Origin: Isosphaera pallida ATCC 43644
GTDB taxonomy: Bacteria; Planctomycetota; Planctomycetia; Isosphaerales; Isosphaeraceae
Length of the DNA stretch: 64,000 bases
Direction: 5' to 3'
NCBI RefSeq assembly: GCF_000186345.1
Contig: NC_014962.1
Coordinates: 3,438,450-3,502,449 of the forward strand
Shown piece by piece: positions 1 to 8,986 of the stretch; position 1 is the stretch's first letter; the number at the start of each line of letters is the position of its first letter. The position numbers were made by a program, and so were the translations under genes. The notes beneath the pieces were generated by a model. It was not told the DNA's origin. It worked only from the letters and a program-made list of their open reading frames with translations, and searched no databases.

Positions 1-194
1 ATGTCTTGGAAGTCGTCGGTCCAGGGGGCGTGGGTCCAGGCGGGATCGTCGAGCGACCCATCAAGAACCGGCGGGGTCTCGGTTTTGAGGCAAAGGTAGG
101 AGGCAGGATGGGGTGGCAGGGCGGGAGCCGGGTCGTCGCCGGGTTTGGCCAACCCCATGATCAGGAACACAGCAGTTGCGACATGATGGCACAT
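1..194 (-). CDS. CBM9-like carbohydrate-binding protein, 5' end only (cut by window edge)
   Basis: The reverse strand reads 64 codons from an ATG at 194-192 to the window edge without a stop. A GGAGGAG ribosome-binding site lies about 9 bases upstream of the ATG. The peptide has a short hydrophobic start, then a Pro-rich linker, then the segment [19 protein letters not shown]. That segment matches the opening of family 9 carbohydrate-binding-like domains, which typically read 'PPxIDGxLDDPAWxxAPWT' and are common in secreted planctomycete proteins. The product is therefore probably secreted and sugar-binding. It is divergent from the PEP-CTERM gene at 427. The rest of the protein lies outside the window, so any fused catalytic domain cannot be seen. 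Confidence 0.65.
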   Translation of the reverse strand, partial: MCHHVATAVFLIMGLAKPGDDPAPALPPHPASYLCLKTETPPVLDGSLDDPAWTHAPWTDDFQD

Positions 195-426
195 GGGCGT
201 GTTCTCCTCCGGTTGCGCGCCCATTTGGAACAGTACGCAACCATGCCGAGTCGTTGGGAGTCGAAATTGGGAAGATTGGGAGCACGTTAGCGAAGTCAGG
301 GTAATCCCTATGGTGACGTGATTGGATCTTGCAATAACCTAGGCAGGCGACGAATCATCAAAGCGTTTGAGATCGGTTCGCCATGTTCGGAACAAGGATG
401 TTCTTGCTTCAAAGAGGCTTGATCTT

Positions 427-1401
427 ATGTGGTGTGTGCGGTTTCTCCGGTGCTGGTTGTTGGTGTGGATGGGGATTGGCCTGGGAGCCTGTCCCACGCC
501 CGCGCGATCGGCCGTGATTGTATCATGGGCCAATTCCGTCTTTGATCACTCCGCCTTCGGGGGTTCGGCCAATTCGATGGGTTGGGAGCAAGGGCGGTTT
601 GGCGGCTCGACCGTGACGACCTTCGGACCCAACTCGATTCGAGTGGACATCGCCTACCTGAATTATGGAACAGCAGCGGGACAGCATCTTTCCGTGGCAC
701 CTTTCGGTCCCGAGCGTACCTCAGCCAACTTTTATTCCACCGCAGGGATTGGCAACTCGTTGGCGTTGGGGAACCGAACCGACTTCAACGGACCCAACGA
801 CGGCACGGCCACACTCAGCAACTACTCGCTGTTGCGGGTGAGCTTCACCGACGTGTCCACCAACTTGCCGGTGGGAGTGGACCTCAATTCATTCTTGATT
901 GGCGACATGGACCGGGCCAGTGGTTCCCAGTGGTCCGACTTTCTGTTCGCGCGGGGAACCCGCAATGGAAATCTGGTCAGTTCCACCTCGTCGATTCCAT
1001 CGCCGAGTCCCACTGTGGGGGTGTTGACCTATCAATTCGCGGCGATCACCGGCGACCCCGCCTTTGCCACGGCAAGTCCCACGACGTTGAGTGGGTTCGT
1101 CGGGATTGGCTCCACGTTGAACAACAACATTCAGGGAACCAATGGTGATGTGATCTTCAGCTTCGCCGCTCCAGTGGATCGGGTGGAGATTCTCTTCTTC
1201 CAGGGTCCCAGCGGCAGCGGAAGGGCTAACCACGCCATTTGGCTCGATCCTCTTGAGTTCACCCCGACCGACTTTCCCGTTCCGCTCCACTCTCTTCCTG
1301 AACCAGGAATTTGGTTGCTGGAAGCAGTCGTAGGAGTGGCGGGTTTGGCACTGGTTCGACGCCGTTTGGCTCGTCGCAGTCCAACCCCGCGCGACGTGTG
1401 A
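427..1401 (+). CDS. PEP-CTERM sorting-domain protein
   Basis: This is a 324-residue secreted protein of unknown function. An upstream in-frame ATG exists at 367, but the ATG at 427 places a classical signal peptide (hydrophobic WLLVWMGIGLGA, cleavage near ARSA) at the very N-terminus, so I prefer it. The middle is Ser/Thr/Asn/Gly-rich, as in beta-rich extracellular proteins. The C-terminus has the PEP-CTERM tripartite signal: LPEPG, a hydrophobic stretch of about 20 residues, then RRRLARR. In this family an exosortase recognises the signal and removes it during export or anchoring. It appears monocistronic. I recognise no catalytic domain. Confidence 0.8.
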   Translation: MWCVRFLRCWLLVWMGIGLGACPTPARSAVIVSWANSVFDHSAFGGSANSMGWEQGRFGGSTVTTFGPNSIRVDIAYLNYGTAAGQHLSVAPFGPERTSANFYSTAGIGNSLALGNRTDFNGPNDGTATLSNYSLLRVSFTDVSTNLPVGVDLNSFLIGDMDRASGSQWSDFLFARGTRNGNLVSSTSSIPSPSPTVGVLTYQFAAITGDPAFATASPTTLSGFVGIGSTLNNNIQGTNGDVIFSFAAPVDRVEILFFQGPSGSGRANHAIWLDPLEFTPTDFPVPLHSLPEPGIWLLEAVVGVAGLALVRRRLARRSPTPRDV

Positions 1402-1447
1402 GAAAAATCGAGGCGGACAATCCGAGTTGGTTGTCACATGGAATAGA

Positions 1448-1468
1448 GTCGCCCGTTGAACGGGTGAC
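1448..1468 (+). terminator. hairpin 47 bp after the PEP-CTERM gene; possible terminator
   Basis: Bases 1448-1457 pair with 1459-1468 (GTCGCCCGTT against AACGGGTGAC, with one G-T wobble), giving a 9-10 bp GC-rich stem with a tight loop. It follows the stop codon at 1401. There is no T-run after it, so intrinsic termination is uncertain. Confidence 0.35.
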
Positions 1469-1848
1469 GTGACACTAACCATGAACGTGGAGGGTGGTGC
1501 ACGTCCTAGGAGACCACCACATCTCGTGGGGCACGGAGCAATGGGAAATGTCATGTCCGGAGTTGGGGTTGACCTGACTCTGTGAGATCAGCATCGGGTC
1601 CAGCGTCCGTCCCGGGACCGCCATCTTAAGAAAGTGGGACTGGGACCACGCCCGAGAACCAGGTCCGCCGCGATTTGCGAGACGGGGGAACGTCGCCTCA
1701 ACCCGGCGCGTCACGCGATCGCGGTGGACTTGGACAAGGTGAATCATTCGGCATGGGATTGTGGTTATTGGCGCAAGGGCGTTTCGCCAAGGAATCGCGC
1801 TCACGAGCCGCCCGCCCCACGGGGACGCTGGCGAGGGATGGACGACCA

Positions 1849-1871
1849 CGGCTTTAGGGAAGCTAAAGCCG
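1849..1871. repeat. 9-bp hairpin CGGCTTTAG/CTAAAGCCG
   Basis: This is a perfect 9-bp inverted repeat with a 5-base loop, inside non-coding DNA. It is followed by GCCGGCGG. The shape resembles REP-type palindromes, but no second copy is visible in this window. Confidence 0.4.
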
Positions 1872-2376
1872 CCGGCGGGTCTGCCGTCGGGTTTGAAGCC
1901 GGCGAAGGGGAGGGCTGGCCCGAGTGATGGTCGGGCCATCGGCCGCGTGGTCTAGATGCACGCGGTTCCGATGAGGGTGGCGGTGAAACGGCCAGGGGCA
2001 AGGTGGCATCGGGATCGTCGGGACGGACGGTCGGGAGCGACATCGCGTCGAGGCAGACGCAAGGACTCCTGGGTTAAACCCGGAACGTGTCGCCCTCAGG
2101 CAACGTCCAACCCCGGGATTCTCGGACGTGATCTGGGCGAAAGGGGATAGGGTCTTGCGACCCGATCTTGGGGCGAGTACAACCGGATCGTAGGGTGGTC
2201 CACTCTACGGCCCTCATCGAGCGATTGGATTGGATTGGATGGCCATGAACGTGATTGGGCACAGCGGCCAGATGGCTGGTTTGTGGAGCCCTGGTTCCCT
2301 CAAGGCGTGCCGTGGAATCGCGTGACCACCTTCGACGTGATGGAACCCGTCCCCAAGCCTCGGTCGCGGAGAGTCG

Positions 2377-3618
2377 ATGATGGCTTCGGACGTGTTGACG
2401 ATCGTGTTGGCCGGGGGCCGCGGAACCCGCCTGGGGCCGCTGACCAACGATCGTGCCAAGCCAGCTGTTCCCTTCGGAGGAATCTACCGGATCATCGACT
2501 TTGCGCTGTCCAACTGCGTCAATAGTCACCTGCGGCGGGTCATGGTGCTGACCCAGTACAAGGCAGGTAGTCTAGTACGCCACCTGACCCAAGCCTGGGG
2601 CTTCCTCTGCCGCGAGCTGGATGAGTTCATCGAGGTCGTCCCCGCACAACAACGGGTTGGCGAGTCCTGGTACGAAGGAACGGCCGACGCGATCTACCAA
2701 AACATTTACTCCATCGAGAAAATTCCCTGCCGTGACATTCTGATTCTAGCCGGTGATCATATTTATAAAATGAATTACAAGTCAATGATTGATCGGCATC
2801 GGGAGCGAGGGGCTGATTTGACGGTGGCTTGCCTGCCGGTACCGCGTGAGGAGGGGCGTGAGTTTGGGGTGATGCGGGTCAACGATTCGGGGCGGGTCAT
2901 CGATTTTCTGGAGAAGCCGGAGAATCCCGAGCCGATGCCGGGCCATCCCGACCAGGTATTGGCCTCGATGGGGATTTATCTGTTTTCGAAGAATGTGTTG
3001 TTCGACCGTCTTTTCGAGGACGCCGCGGATCGTTCGGGACAAAGCCGTCACGATTTTGGGCGGGACATTGTGCCGAAGATGTTGACCAGCCACTTTGTGG
3101 ATTCCTACCCGTTCCGAGACGAAAATCACAAGACTCCGGCCTACTGGCGCGACGTGGGGACATTGGACGCCTACTATGCGGCCAACATGGATTTGGTGGC
3201 GGTCGATCCGGTGTTGAATTTGTACGACCGCGAGTGGCCAATCCACACCTATCAGCCCCAGGAACCGCCGCCGAAATTTGTCCATGACGAACCATTCAGC
3301 GGTCGTCGGGGCATGGCGCTCAATTCGTTGGTGTGCCAAGGGGCGATCATCTCGGGAGGACAGGTTCAGGGGAGTGTGATTTCGCCGCGGGTCCGGGTCA
3401 ACAGTCACGCCCTGGTCAAGGATTCGATCTTGCTGGACAATGTTCAGGTGGGGCGTCACGCCGTCATCAAACGCGCTGTGGTGGACAAACACGTCCGCAT
3501 TCCCCCGGGATTCACGATTGGCCTGGATCCTTGGCTAGATCGGGCGCGGGGCATGGTCGTGACCCCCAAGGGGGTCACGATCGTCCCCAAAAACCATGAC
3601 CTGGATCGCTTCACGTAA
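2377..3618 (+). CDS. glgC: glucose-1-phosphate adenylyltransferase (ADP-glucose pyrophosphorylase)
   Basis: This enzyme makes ADP-glucose from glucose-1-phosphate and ATP, the committed step of bacterial glycogen synthesis in the cytoplasm. The 413-residue length is normal for the family. The N-terminal nucleotidyltransferase signature LAGGRGTRLGPLT is followed by KPAVPFGGIYRIIDFALSN. Further landmarks are YEGTADAIYQN, ILAGDHIYKMNY, FLEKPE and DVGTLDAYYAANMDL. A left-handed beta-helix region (residues roughly 300-400) completes the family layout. A GGAGAG element lies just before the tandem ATG codons, so either the first or second ATG could initiate. No other glycogen gene is adjacent. Identity is secure. 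Confidence 0.95.
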   Translation: MMASDVLTIVLAGGRGTRLGPLTNDRAKPAVPFGGIYRIIDFALSNCVNSHLRRVMVLTQYKAGSLVRHLTQAWGFLCRELDEFIEVVPAQQRVGESWYEGTADAIYQNIYSIEKIPCRDILILAGDHIYKMNYKSMIDRHRERGADLTVACLPVPREEGREFGVMRVNDSGRVIDFLEKPENPEPMPGHPDQVLASMGIYLFSKNVLFDRLFEDAADRSGQSRHDFGRDIVPKMLTSHFVDSYPFRDENHKTPAYWRDVGTLDAYYAANMDLVAVDPVLNLYDREWPIHTYQPQEPPPKFVHDEPFSGRRGMALNSLVCQGAIISGGQVQGSVISPRVRVNSHALVKDSILLDNVQVGRHAVIKRAVVDKHVRIPPGFTIGLDPWLDRARGMVVTPKGVTIVPKNHDLDRFT

Positions 3619-3664
3619 GCGTCCACCACAGACTACGCGGCCGTTCAAGAAAAACTGAAGTTTT

Positions 3665-3686
3665 TTGGGAATCACGCCATTCCCAA
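3665..3686. repeat. inverted repeat TTGGGAAT/ATTCCCAA after glgC
   Basis: This is an 8-bp perfect stem with a 6-base loop, 47 bases beyond the glgC stop and preceded by six T residues. There is no T-run on its 3' side in either direction, so a terminator role is only possible. It could instead belong to the leader of the downstream RRM gene. Confidence 0.3.
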
Positions 3687-3811
3687 TGCCGGCCAGATTG
3701 GTAAAATAATGAGTGACGACTCTGCGCGGGGTATTTCGGAAGCGGTGTTCGCTCGCGGTCTCGCCCTCAGTTGTCGATCACTTCCGAGAGGTGAGAGGAA
3801 CGTTCGTGTCC

Positions 3812-4126
3812 ATGAAGCTTTACGTGGGGAATCTTCCCTACGATACGACCGAAGACCAGCTGATCGACGTGTTCAGCGAGTACGGCGAAGTCGTCTCCGC
3901 CCAGATCATGATCGATCGCGAAACCAATCGATCCCGGGGTTTCGGCTTCATCGAAATGAGGACCGGCGCTCAAGAGGCGATCGAGGCGCTCAACGGTCAG
4001 GATTTTCATGGCCGCAGTTTGACAGTCAACGAAGCACGGCCCCGCGAGCCGCGTCGCGGCGGTGGTGGTTACGGCGGCGGTGGTGGCGGCGGCCGGGGTG
4101 GTTATGGCGGCGGTGGTCGCTATTGA
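3812..4126 (+). CDS. RRM-family RNA-binding protein with Gly-rich tail
   Basis: This 104-residue protein has a single RNA-recognition motif: RNP2 is LYVGNL (residues 3-8) and RNP1 is RGFGFIEM. A C-terminal tail of Gly, Arg and Tyr begins near residue 80. This is the small bacterial glycine-rich RNA-binding type, known from cyanobacteria and planctomycetes, where it binds single-stranded RNA and is often cold-induced. I start at 3812 because the ATG directly precedes the RRM and follows a GAGAGG element at a usable distance; a longer in-frame extension to 3713 has no similarity to an RRM. It is convergent with the kinase at 4348. Confidence 0.9.
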   Translation: MKLYVGNLPYDTTEDQLIDVFSEYGEVVSAQIMIDRETNRSRGFGFIEMRTGAQEAIEALNGQDFHGRSLTVNEARPREPRRGGGGYGGGGGGGRGGYGGGGRY

Positions 4127-4171
4127 GACTCGATCCGACCTCTGCGATGACGCGGCGTTCCTGACCCCCGT

Positions 4172-4196
4172 CTCCTCTTCGGTCAACGAAGATGAG
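4172..4196. terminator. hairpin between convergent RRM and kinase genes
   Basis: CTC-c-TCTTCG (4172-4181) pairs with CGAAGA-t-GAG (4187-4196) around the loop GTCAA. This gives nine pairs with one mismatch between two convergent genes. No T-tract follows on either strand. A bidirectional terminator role is inferred from position only. Confidence 0.35.
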
Positions 4197-4347
4197 GGGC
4201 TGACGGTGGCCTTGGGAACAGAACCACGTCTTGAAACGAAATGACACACCTGTGGTTCTCTGAACGACTCGATTTCACGCCGTCGCCGGCTGGAACCGAG
4301 TCGTTGTCGTTAGGGTTTTTGAGTGTCGTTAGTGCTTTGAGTGTGGA

Positions 4348-6066
4348 TTACGGTTGTTCACGCGACTCGACCCTGTGGCGAAGGTCTTGAACGAATGGAG
4401 TATTTGGTTGGATCGCTTCAAGCCGTTCCAAATAGTGTTTGGCTAGGTCGAGCCGATTTTGATGAAGGCCGATGACCACCGCGCCGGTGAGAGCGTCGAG
4501 GTGTTCCGCAGAGATCGCTTGATCGAATGGGTCGAGTCGTTCGGCGGTTTCCACCCAGTGGTGGAGAGAGGTGTCAAGATTCCCGAACTTGTTTGAGATC
4601 ATCGCTAATAGCGCCTTGCAATGCCACGCCTCGGTTCGGAGCGACAAGGCGGTTCGGGTGGTCGCGTTCTCGGTGGCCTCGATGGCGGCGTCGGTGGCTT
4701 GGTGGATTTTTTCGAGCATGGTGGCGAGGAAAGGTTCCTCAAACGTTTCCAAAGGTCTAAAGCGATTCTGAGGAAAGAACGCTTGTTGGCGGGCGGCGAA
4801 AAGGGCTGGTTTGGTGGCCTGGATGAGAAGATCAAGCGACTTGCCGAGCTGGTCGAGACGCTCCTGGTCTTGGCGGCGTTGTTCCTCCTGATGTTCTGTC
4901 TGAACGAACGTTTCAGCTTCCAAGCGTCTGATCCGATCTTCAGATTGGAGGAGGGTTTGACTAAGTAGGACGGTTTGAATGATGGAGGCGGTCGTCAAAC
5001 CGATGAGGACGAACACACCGCCCGAACTCAAGGCCAAGCAGAGCGGGCGTTGTTTGAGGTTGCGCCAAAGGCGGACTAGGGGACTCGTGGCTCGAACCTG
5101 CACTGATTTGGAGTTGAGGAATCGGTCGAGGTCTTCGGCGAGGGCGTCGGCGTTGGGGTAACGTCGGGCGGGTTTTTTTTCGAGGCAGGTTAGGCAAATC
5201 GCTTCCAGGTCGGCGGGGATGAGTGGGTTGAGCTTGCGTGGGGGAATCGGTTCCCAGTGTTTGACGCGGAACATCAGATCCAGGGGGTTAGCGCCTCGGA
5301 ACGGCGGAACCCCGGTGAGGAGTTCGTAGAGGATGGTACCCAGCGAGTAAATGTCGGAGGCTGGTCCCAGGTCGCTGCCTTCGAACTGCTCGGGAGACAT
5401 ATATTGGTAAGTTCCGACGATGACGCCGTTGCGGGTGAGGGTGGTGGCCTGGCCGACCAGGGAACGTGCCAGGCCGAAGTCGGCGATTTTGGGTTGTCCG
5501 GCGTCGTCGAGCAGGATGTTAGCCGGTTTGAGGTCGCGGTGGAGGATGCCGGCGTGATGAAGTTCCGCCAGGGCGCGTGCCAGCGGAGTGATCATGGTGG
5601 CGACCTTCCACGGATCGGGTTGCTTGCCGACTTGGACTTGGAGTTCGTCGAGGCTGCCGCGGAGACGTTCCATCACCAGATACATGGCGTCGCCGTGCTC
5701 GCCCAGGTCGTAAACTTCAACGATGTTGGGATGGTGGATTGCGGCGGCGAGCTTAGCCTCGCGGATCATCCGCGCGCGCAGTTCGATCGAGTCAGGCCAG
5801 GCCACCTTGACGGCCACGATGCGGTCGAGCTTGATCTGGCGGGCCTCGAAGACCAGGGCCATACCCCCCTGACCCAGAACACAGAGCGGCTCGTAGCCGG
5901 GCAGATCTGGCCAGTCGGCCAAGCTGGCTCGGGGGCGGGATTCATCGCTGCCTTGCCAAGTGCGTTTGCGGGGTCGCAATTCGGAGCCCGGCCTCGTACT
6001 CAAACGGGTTGCAACGACTTTCGAGTCGGTGGCATCTGGCGACATGCCGAGTTGTGAGTCGTTCAT
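4348..6066 (-). CDS. membrane-anchored Ser/Thr protein kinase (Pkn type)
   Basis: This is a 572-residue Hanks-type kinase. The kinase domain spans roughly residues 58-317, with Gly-rich loop LGQGGMALVFEA, catalytic lysine in VAVK (K87), HRDLKPAN (HRD 176-178), DFG 196-198 and MSPEQ. All catalytic residues are present, so the kinase should be active. A transmembrane segment follows at about 343-368. The C-terminal part begins with a charged, coiled-coil-like helix and continues as alpha-helical sequence, possibly TPR-like. This layout puts the kinase in the cytoplasm and the C-terminal sensor across the membrane. It phosphorylates Ser or Thr on unknown targets. There is no phosphatase or obvious substrate next to it. 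Confidence 0.92.
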   Translation of the reverse strand: MNDSQLGMSPDATDSKVVATRLSTRPGSELRPRKRTWQGSDESRPRASLADWPDLPGYEPLCVLGQGGMALVFEARQIKLDRIVAVKVAWPDSIELRARMIREAKLAAAIHHPNIVEVYDLGEHGDAMYLVMERLRGSLDELQVQVGKQPDPWKVATMITPLARALAELHHAGILHRDLKPANILLDDAGQPKIADFGLARSLVGQATTLTRNGVIVGTYQYMSPEQFEGSDLGPASDIYSLGTILYELLTGVPPFRGANPLDLMFRVKHWEPIPPRKLNPLIPADLEAICLTCLEKKPARRYPNADALAEDLDRFLNSKSVQVRATSPLVRLWRNLKQRPLCLALSSGGVFVLIGLTTASIIQTVLLSQTLLQSEDRIRRLEAETFVQTEHQEEQRRQDQERLDQLGKSLDLLIQATKPALFAARQQAFFPQNRFRPLETFEEPFLATMLEKIHQATDAAIEATENATTRTALSLRTEAWHCKALLAMISNKFGNLDTSLHHWVETAERLDPFDQAISAEHLDALTGAVVIGLHQNRLDLAKHYLERLEAIQPNTPFVQDLRHRVESREQP

Positions 6067-6255
6067 CGCTGACCAGGCTCTCCGGAGGGGAGGATCCGTG
6101 GCAAATCCTGTTGCGAGACTTGAACTTTGATGTTCAAACCCTCTGGATGATGTTGAGCCACCTGGAAACGCAATAGAAAAGCCGCGGCGCTTTGGGTCTC
6201 AAGAGGAAAAGGCTGGCTGAACTCAATGTTCCGCGTTTCGGGATGGAGCTAGATT

Positions 6256-7362
6256 CTAGGCGTGGAGCCGACGTGATTCAACCTCGCCCTGTTCGGTGGA
6301 ATCAACCAGAGTCAAAAACCCGTCTGCATCGAGCGTCCCCTCCCGTCCAGTCTCCACCCAACCTTCTGTCGAGGTGGCGATGGGGATGGTGGCGACCGTG
6401 AGGGCCTGAATTCGTCCGATCATCCCCGGTCCCAGGACACGGTTTTGGTTGTCCACCACGCGAAGCGCCACGCCGATCCAAGCTTGACCGACGGTTCCGG
6501 GTTGACGCCCGCGTTGTCGAATCTCGTCGCGTGCGAAGTCGGGTGATTCGCCGGCCAATTTGCCTAGGGTGGGATGAATCCAGCATGCCAGTGGGGTTGG
6601 ATCGGCGTTCCCGTCCCAGGAGGTGGTCGCGTCGTGGGCGATCAGGGCAGCGGAGGCGGCCTCGCCTTGAGGATCGACCGAACGCCACCACGCCCGACCT
6701 CGAACCCCAGCCTCCAGCACCGCTTGCCGCGCCTCGAAGGTGGTGGCGTCGTGCCGCAAGGGCGGGCCGACGCTAACGATCACCCGTCTTCGTCGCCCAT
6801 GAGGGCGTTTCCAAAAGCGACCACCCGAGAAACTGAACATGCTTCCCCAAAGATTCTCCAAACACACCGGAACGATGACGCAATGTCTTTGAGACCGGGC
6901 CATCAGTTCCAGCCCTCTGAGGAAACGTCCGAGCCGGCCGTTGCGCGACAATTGGCCTTCGGGAAACAGTGCTACCAATTGGCCGGCCTTTAAGGCGGCG
7001 CGGGCTCGTTCGATCGCGACGCGCTGAGCTTTGGGACCGCTGGCGGGGGTGGGGATGATCCGATACCAACGCCCCAGCCAGTTCAGGCCCACCTGATCCA
7101 AGATCGCCGCGTTGACCAGAAACGACGCGACGCGGGGCAGCGCGGCCATCAGCAAAAACCCATCCATCCAGGTGACATGGTTGGCGACCAACAACGCCGG
7201 TCCCCGTCGCGGCAGATTCGAGCCACCCAGGACCACCAGGTCATAACGGATTTTGAGCAACAGCCACAGCGCCCAGGGAGCAGTCCAACGTCCCGACGCT
7301 ACCGCCGCGATCCCTCCGGCGGCCACCATCCCGATTGCCGCAAGCGGATCCCATCCGTTCAT
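6256..7362 (-). CDS. PlsC-type 1-acyl-glycerol-phosphate acyltransferase with C-terminal AMP-ligase fragment
   Basis: The protein has 368 residues. The acyltransferase motifs are clear: HX4D in NHVTWMDGF (H62, D67) and FPEGQLSRNG (E135). It should transfer acyl chains to lysophospholipid or lysophosphatidic acid at the membrane. Residues 287-355 resemble only the late part of an AMP-forming acyl-CoA/ACP ligase: PGTVG, then VRVVDNQNRV-like, then a GWVETGREGTLDADGFLTLV-like end. The nucleotide-binding core of such a ligase is absent. The ATG overlaps the TGA of the upstream MFS gene (ATGA, 7362-7359), which fixes this start. The longer open frame up to 8007 is only the MFS gene read in another frame. 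MFS plus PlsC plus ligase echoes the LplT-Aas lysophospholipid repair module. Confidence 0.82.
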   Translation of the reverse strand: MNGWDPLAAIGMVAAGGIAAVASGRWTAPWALWLLLKIRYDLVVLGGSNLPRRGPALLVANHVTWMDGFLLMAALPRVASFLVNAAILDQVGLNWLGRWYRIIPTPASGPKAQRVAIERARAALKAGQLVALFPEGQLSRNGRLGRFLRGLELMARSQRHCVIVPVCLENLWGSMFSFSGGRFWKRPHGRRRRVIVSVGPPLRHDATTFEARQAVLEAGVRGRAWWRSVDPQGEAASAALIAHDATTSWDGNADPTPLACWIHPTLGKLAGESPDFARDEIRQRGRQPGTVGQAWIGVALRVVDNQNRVLGPGMIGRIQALTVATIPIATSTEGWVETGREGTLDADGFLTLVDSTEQGEVESRRLHA

Positions 7363-8636
7363 GGTTGCTTGGCGTCTCCGGTTGTCTCGATCCCAACCCG
7401 AGGTTCGATCCAACGGATCACCACCAGGGCCAAAAGCGTCAGTCCCCCCACAAGTGCAAAGGTGGTGGTATAAGATCCTCCCACGGCGGTTCGAATCGCG
7501 TCGAAGACTGATCCGCCCACCACACTCAAGTTGGTGACCGCCATGAACAGGGCAAAGGTCGAGGCGGCCATTCGTGGGTCGGATCGTTCCATCGCCAGAT
7601 AGAAGAAGGTGGCGTCGGCGAAGCCAAGACCCATGCCGATCAGGAATGCCGCGGCGAAGGCTGGACCCAGACCTGTGGCCAGTCCCGCTCCGGCCAATGT
7701 CCCTCCCACGCCCACCAACGCCGCGGCGGTCAGGCCGCGATCGCCTCCGGGCAGTCGGGATCGAATCGTGGACATCGACAACGCACCCACAGCGCGACCG
7801 GCGTAACGAATCGCGGCCAACCAGCCGATGGTGGCGTCGCTCCAATCCCGAGCGGTGTAGTTGTTGCTGAGATTGATTTCGACACCCTGACCCATCAAGG
7901 CATACCACGCGCCAAAGCCCAGGACGGCCAGCGAACCCGGCTTGAGCAAGGTGCCCAAGGCTTGCCACATCGCGCTGGGTTGTGAAGAGGGGGTGCGCAA
8001 CGCCCATCGGCGAGGTTCCCGGGCCAGGATGGGGATAGCGACGAGGAGGACTCCGGTGATCAGCGCGAGGAAGATCAACGCGACATCGCCGCCTCCAGGT
8101 CCCTGACCACGTCGATCAAACCAAAACCCGAAGCCGACGAGGGAGATTGTGGTGGCGACGAAGCGACAGGAAGCAAGTCGCCCCTGAAGGGTTGCTCGAC
8201 GTTCGGCGGGGGTGGTCTCGAGAATGAGGCCGTCGGTGACGGTGTCGGCCACTGCGAGACCCGCCACCGCCAGAGTCGCCAAGGCCATGAAACCCACCGG
8301 AGATCGGGTGGGGTCCACATGACTAAGGCCCAGGAGTCCTAAAGCCAGCGCTGCCAGACCTAGCACCATGTAGGGGATTCGTCGTCCCAACCGTCCTAGT
8401 TCCAAACGATCTGACACCGGACCCATGAGGAATTTGAAAATGAAGGGGGTCAGGGCCACGCTCTGAATCCAGTTGATTCGCCCCTCGTCCGTGAGGCCCC
8501 ATGCTCGAAGATAGCCCTGAAGAAAGGTGTAGAAGTAGGCGACCACCATCCCTTGAAGCGCGTAAACTCCAAGATAAACGAGATGCTGAGCGACTCGATC
8601 GAGCGAGGCGTTTACTCGGGGCGGCGGGCTGGTCAT
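7359..8636 (-). CDS. MFS transporter
   Basis: This 425-residue membrane protein has the repeated hydrophobic segments of a 12-helix major facilitator. It carries the loop 2-3 signature DRLELGRLGRRIPY and a second-half segment with SDATIGW. The overall style resembles AmpG/BT1-like or lysophospholipid (LplT-like) carriers. The substrate cannot be read from the sequence. Because its stop codon overlaps the start of the acyltransferase gene, a lipid substrate such as lysophospholipid is a reasonable inference. No strong ribosome-binding site is visible before the ATG at 8636. Confidence 0.85.
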   Translation of the reverse strand: MTSPPPRVNASLDRVAQHLVYLGVYALQGMVVAYFYTFLQGYLRAWGLTDEGRINWIQSVALTPFIFKFLMGPVSDRLELGRLGRRIPYMVLGLAALALGLLGLSHVDPTRSPVGFMALATLAVAGLAVADTVTDGLILETTPAERRATLQGRLASCRFVATTISLVGFGFWFDRRGQGPGGGDVALIFLALITGVLLVAIPILAREPRRWALRTPSSQPSAMWQALGTLLKPGSLAVLGFGAWYALMGQGVEINLSNNYTARDWSDATIGWLAAIRYAGRAVGALSMSTIRSRLPGGDRGLTAAALVGVGGTLAGAGLATGLGPAFAAAFLIGMGLGFADATFFYLAMERSDPRMAASTFALFMAVTNLSVVGGSVFDAIRTAVGGSYTTTFALVGGLTLLALVVIRWIEPRVGIETTGDAKQP

Positions 8637-8986
8637 GCGGGGGGGCTCGAAACGGAAGTAAGGAGGTTTGTTTTGAGTGGACCAACAGTTCGGCTCCGGC
8701 GCTCACGCCTGGTTTGACGCCGTCGCAGTGTACCCGCGTCGCAACGTGGCGGCCATCCTTTCGAAATGAGTTCGCCTCGTCGCCAACCAAACCGGTTCGG
8801 CTTGCGACGAGGCGTTGAACAAATCAGGAGCTAGCGAACTTCAACCAAGGCGGCCCGAACCTTCGAGATCAACGATGGCCAGTGGGAAAGCGATCGCCAA
8901 TGGCAAGGGACTCGTATGGTTCAACACTCCCGGAGGGAAGTCGAGGCCGACCCGAGTTGAGTCGCTTTGGGGAGGGTTGATTTCAC
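8637..8986. other. 350-bp intergenic region upstream of the MFS gene
   Basis: I see no gene with recognisable protein features here. The stretch must contain the promoter of the MFS-PlsC pair and the 3' end of the hsp20 transcript, but no convincing -35/-10 pair or terminator stands out. Confidence 0.4.

Larger units (their letters stand above)
1402..2376. other. 975-bp intergenic region without a convincing gene
   Basis: Open frames on both strands here (for example 1475-1939 minus) have low-complexity Pro/Arg/Gly composition and no recognisable domain. They look like chance open frames in GC-rich DNA. The stretch holds two hairpins, at 1448-1468 and 1849-1871, and a short run of GGATT-like pentamers near 2225-2240 before the glgC leader. 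Confidence 0.5.

Noticed and set aside
1475-1939. 154-codon minus-strand frame in the 1402-2376 gap
   Set aside because: It has no domain, no good ribosome-binding site and odd composition, and overlaps several frames of similar quality.
7363-8007. N-terminal extension of the acyltransferase frame
   Set aside because: It is the MFS gene in another frame. The ATGA overlap gives a clean start at 7362.
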